Part shown: piece after piece, positions 50,025 through 52,698 of the stretch
Layout of the letters: the number at the start of each line of letters is the position of its first letter
How positions within the stretch are numbered: position 1 is the stretch's first letter
DNA from: DYQY01 sp964643725
GTDB lineage: Bacteria; Margulisbacteria; Riflemargulisbacteria; GWF2-35-9; DYQY01
Direction of reading: 5' to 3'
Length of the DNA stretch: 52,698 nucleotides
NCBI GenBank assembly: GCA_964643725.1
Contig: CAZXTL010000011.1
Span: forward strand, 1-52,698
Program-made: the position numbers and the translations under genes
Notes under the pieces: model-generated
Seen by the model: the letters and a program-made list of their open reading frames with translations, nothing else
Database searches by the model: none
What the model was told of the DNA's origin: nothing

Positions 50025-52313
50025 TTATCTACCAAGAAGAACCCATGTAGTTGCAATATTAAAAACAACTTGAGTCCAATCTAATATGAGTTTTAAATAA
50101 TTAATTTCTTCAAATTTTCTTGTAGGAACGACTATTGTGTCCCCTCTACTAATCTTATACCCACTATCGGTTGTCTTTTTAACTGTTCCATCTGCCTTCA
50201 CGACATAAACCTCTCCTTGATCTGCATCTTTTCTAAAGTTTCCTGCGTTATCTAGGTAATGGCCCATGGAATAGTTTTCTTTAAACATAAAAGACCCTAC
50301 ATTATAAACTCCACCAATAACTCGAATTTCTTGAGGTATAACTGGTACATCAATAATATCACCATCTCTTAAAATAACGTTATTTTGATCTAAATACTCT
50401 TTGTCATCTTTCCTGTTCAATAATTCCTGAAAATTAACCTTTAATCTGTTCACATCAGCTAACTCTGAGACTAGCTTAATTGAACTCTGCTGAGAATCTA
50501 CCATCTGACTTGTTTCCTGAGAAAGATCATCCTCTAAATTACGATAAAATTTTATTCCTGCAACAAATGCATCAGGTCTTACCCCACCGGCTCTATCTAT
50601 TAACTGAATAAAAGTTTCATTTTTATACAAAGGATATGTGCCTGGATTCATAACCTTTCCTCGAAGAGAAACAGCTCCATAATACTCATACTGTGCTGAT
50701 TTACGGATATACACTTCATCGAAAGCTTCAAGCTTAGCATCTAAAACACTATCTGTTATACCCTTTAACTCAATAACCTTATTTTCCTCTAATGTTAACC
50801 TTCTTAATATCTGAATGTTAGTCTTGTCAGCAAAAGGAGTATATCCATTTGCTAAAAATAATAGATCACGGATTGTTATTCCTTCAAAATAATCCTGAGT
50901 TATAGGCTTAACTACTTCTCCATTTATACGTACTTGATAATTTTGATGTCTCTCTTCATTAGAATAAATTACAACTTTATCAAATTCATGTAATAAAATC
51001 TTCTCTAGATCATTACCAATCAGAGGAACGCCCATAATCATATATTGATTATTCGTAGTAATCCTATATATATTAGCTCTATCTTGATATGCTTTCTCTG
51101 TTACTCCTCCAGCAACACCTAATAATTGAGATAAATTCTTTGCTTTTCCTTTTGAATATCTGCCTGGTCTAACTACCTCTCCCTTAACCTCTATCCAGTC
51201 TCGTAACTCATCAGATAAAGAAATAATTTCAACTAAATCTCCATCATTAATATCAATTCTTTTACTTGAAGCTTTAAAATCATTTAATGATGGAAATGAA
51301 ACTGTCTTTAACTCAAATCTTCCATTATCTATATTTTTTCTTACAATATTTATTTCTTTAATATAACTGTTTCGAGTATATTCGCCTGCCATTCTAGTTA
51401 AATCATATAAATTTGTATTATCTTGTATTTCAAAAATTGCAGGAGTTTTGACTGCTCCTTTTATTGCAGCGACAGAACCTATGTTCGGCACAAAAATAAT
51501 ATCACCTGACTTTAATAGGATGTCAGATGAGTTGTCACCATACAAAAGCAAATCATAAAGATCTATTATTCGGTAAGTTCTGCTATCCCTAATTAATCTA
51601 ATGTTTCGTAATGACCCTTTATTGGAAGGACCACCAGAAGCGTATAATACATGGAGTACTGATGACAATGAATCTACGTTATATTTCCCTGGAGTTTTAG
51701 CTGCACCTAAAACGAAAACTGAAATAGTCTTTAACTGCCCCATAGTAACTTCCAACGTAAAATTGGCAAAATGCTTTCCTAATTCAGTTTCAATAAGATT
51801 AGATGCTCTTGCTAAAGAAAGATTACTAACGGTCATTCTCCCTACCTTAGGCAAATCTATATTCCCCAAAGCATCTACTACAACAGAGAAATTCTGCTGA
51901 ATATTTCCCCAAAGATAAATTTTAAGCTCATCACCTGGACCTAAAACATAATCTTTAGCAACTGGGATATTTCTAAGCGGGGTAAATGTTTTTGAAACTT
52001 GATTAAAAACATCATATCCAAATTGACTAAGTTCACTAGGAAACATAGCTGAAACATACGGATCCAATAAATCGTTTTTTTCTTTTTTATCATCTGTGAC
52101 AGGCACAACAGCAACAGTAACCTTCTTTTCTTGATAAAAAAAATTTTCAGTAACTGTACTGTCTTCATTGTTTGAATATTGTTGAGCTATCTGGCCTATC
52201 TGAGCATCTGAGATCCCATATTGGCTTTTTGCAGAATCTACCATTCGAGAAGTTATTTCTAAACTAAAACTTAATGATATTATGGATAAAATAATAAATA
52301 ACAGTTTTTTCAT
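50025..52313 (-). CDS. Wza-like polysaccharide export protein with SLBB domains
   Basis: Outer-membrane or periplasmic channel protein for capsule or exopolysaccharide. Signal peptide KKLLFIILSIISLSFS without a lipobox cysteine. The Poly_export domain begins at YVLGPGDELKIYLWGN and is followed by several SLBB domains (VFVLGAAKTPGKYNVDS, AIKGAVKTPAIFEIQ, IEVKGEVVRPGRYS, RINGEVVKPITQDY, SLRGKVMNPGTYPL, RVIGGVYNVGSFM). The C-terminus has a hydrophobic segment (LILDWTQVVFNIATTWVLL). At 762 residues it is longer than E. coli Wza because of extra SLBB repeats. It lies after a terminator, so it is probably transcribed from its own promoter. Confidence 0.93.
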   Translation of the reverse strand: MKKLLFIILSIISLSFSLEITSRMVDSAKSQYGISDAQIGQIAQQYSNNEDSTVTENFFYQEKKVTVAVVPVTDDKKEKNDLLDPYVSAMFPSELSQFGYDVFNQVSKTFTPLRNIPVAKDYVLGPGDELKIYLWGNIQQNFSVVVDALGNIDLPKVGRMTVSNLSLARASNLIETELGKHFANFTLEVTMGQLKTISVFVLGAAKTPGKYNVDSLSSVLHVLYASGGPSNKGSLRNIRLIRDSRTYRIIDLYDLLLYGDNSSDILLKSGDIIFVPNIGSVAAIKGAVKTPAIFEIQDNTNLYDLTRMAGEYTRNSYIKEINIVRKNIDNGRFELKTVSFPSLNDFKASSKRIDINDGDLVEIISLSDELRDWIEVKGEVVRPGRYSKGKAKNLSQLLGVAGGVTEKAYQDRANIYRITTNNQYMIMGVPLIGNDLEKILLHEFDKVVIYSNEERHQNYQVRINGEVVKPITQDYFEGITIRDLLFLANGYTPFADKTNIQILRRLTLEENKVIELKGITDSVLDAKLEAFDEVYIRKSAQYEYYGAVSLRGKVMNPGTYPLYKNETFIQLIDRAGGVRPDAFVAGIKFYRNLEDDLSQETSQMVDSQQSSIKLVSELADVNRLKVNFQELLNRKDDKEYLDQNNVILRDGDIIDVPVIPQEIRVIGGVYNVGSFMFKENYSMGHYLDNAGNFRKDADQGEVYVVKADGTVKKTTDSGYKISRGDTIVVPTRKFEEINYLKLILDWTQVVFNIATTWVLLGR

Positions 52314-52350
52314 TTCAAAACCAATCTTAGCATATTTTGTAAAATAAAAT

Positions 52351-52380
52351 AATAACCCCGAACTTTTGTTCGGGGTTATT
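52351..52380 (-). terminator. Rho-independent terminator after ppdK
   Basis: A perfect 13-bp stem, AATAACCCCGAAC (52351-52363) / GTTCGGGGTTATT (52368-52380), with a TTTT loop. It is followed on the minus strand by a T-rich tract (ATTTTATTTTA). It lies 63 bases after the ppdK stop. Confidence 0.9.
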
Positions 52381-52442
52381 TCTATAACTCTTTAAACCTT
52401 CACTGTTTGTATTGACCTCAGTGAACCTAATTTGAACCTAGC

Positions 52443-52698
52443 TTATTTCTTTTTGCTTTTTAGCGCTGCCTGAGCTGCTGCTAATCTAGCAATTGGAACT
52501 CTGAATGGAGAGCAAGAAACATAGTTTAATCCTGCTTTATGGAAAAACTCGATAGATTTTGGGTCTCCACCATGCTCACCACAAACACCAACCTTTAAGT
52601 TTGGCTTTGTCATTCTTCCACGTGCAACACCGTACTCAACTAGCATTCCGACACCTTCTTGGTCTATTGACTGGAAAGGATCATCAGGAAGAATCTGT
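52443..52698 (-). CDS. ppdK: Pyruvate phosphate dikinase (C-terminal end; rest beyond window)
   Basis: Reversible conversion of pyruvate, ATP and phosphate to phosphoenolpyruvate. The last 84 codons are visible, open to the window edge. They match the PEP-utilising enzyme C-terminus: DPFQSIDQEGVG, GVCGEHGGDPKSIEFFH, and NYVSCSPFRVPIARLAAAQA, which contains the catalytic cysteine region (SCSPFR) of PpdK rather than of PEP synthase. A lysine-rich tail ends the protein. A strong terminator follows. Confidence 0.96.
   Translation of the reverse strand, partial: QILPDDPFQSIDQEGVGMLVEYGVARGRMTKPNLKVGVCGEHGGDPKSIEFFHKAGLNYVSCSPFRVPIARLAAAQAALKSKKK

Noticed and set aside
1..52698. CRISPR array, prophage or transposase
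   Set aside because: I found no regularly spaced repeats, cas genes, integrase, transposase or phage structural genes.

Overview
The window is an AT-rich chromosomal segment from a bacterium. Hand counts on single 60-base lines give about 30% G+C in typical genes. It appears to be diderm: there is a Wza-like polysaccharide export protein, two predicted outer-membrane barrel proteins and several signal peptides. Split glycine decarboxylase (gcvPA/gcvPB), a probable Re-type citrate synthase next to aconitase, pyruvate phosphate dikinase, glycogen phosphorylase and a protease with a FlgD/sorting-like C-terminus suggest an anaerobic or fermentative uncultured lineage, possibly of the Margulisbacteria/WOR type. 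I see no rRNA or other decisive marker, so the taxonomic guess is weak.

Layout: 1-2807 (minus) dnaG (3' end cut off) and an M20 PepT-like peptidase. 3132-6930 (plus) glycogen phosphorylase and a beta-lactamase-fold serine hydrolase. 6927-17354 (minus) an acyl-activating/ACP/acyltransferase fusion, a GT2, an HgdB-like Fe-S protein, a lytic transglycosylase, proS, aconitase and Re-citrate synthase with a Cache-like C-terminal domain. 17522-20089 (minus) a divergent sugar transferase, then a high-G+C island with a P-loop kinase-like gene and a GNAT-like gene. Each island gene is preceded by the same ~140-bp leader, which runs through the ribosome binding site into the first codons. 20174-25369 (plus) a short recO, a GT4, a mini radical-SAM-like protein, an orphan solute-binding protein, an AMMECR1 protein, and a CDF metal transporter that lies between two MITE-like inverted-repeat elements. 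25612-39829 (minus) an outer-membrane metalloprotease/propeller protein, leuA-ilvC-ilvN-ilvB, lipoate ligase, an unknown gene, gcvPB-gcvPA-gcvH-gcvT and rmuC. 39925-41008 (plus) two tandem paralogs of unknown function. Then tRNA-Cys, and 41302-52313 (minus) an envelope block: murI (apparently AUU-initiated), AmiC-like amidase, WecA/TagO-like transferase, sugar-nucleotide epimerase, an LRR-like unknown, a subtilase, an outer-membrane protein and the Wza-like exporter. A clear terminator and the 3' end of ppdK close the window.

Functional links: branched-chain amino acid synthesis (ilvBNC, leuA) and glycine cleavage with its lipoylation enzyme lie head to tail and may be co-transcribed. Citrate synthase plus aconitase give the oxidative entry toward 2-oxoglutarate. 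The 41-52 kb block builds and exports envelope polysaccharide. The features most worth checking are the repeated-leader high-G+C island, the Cache-domain citrate synthase, the MITE-like elements that touch stop codons, the AUU start of murI, the mini radical-SAM gene and the tandem paralogs.
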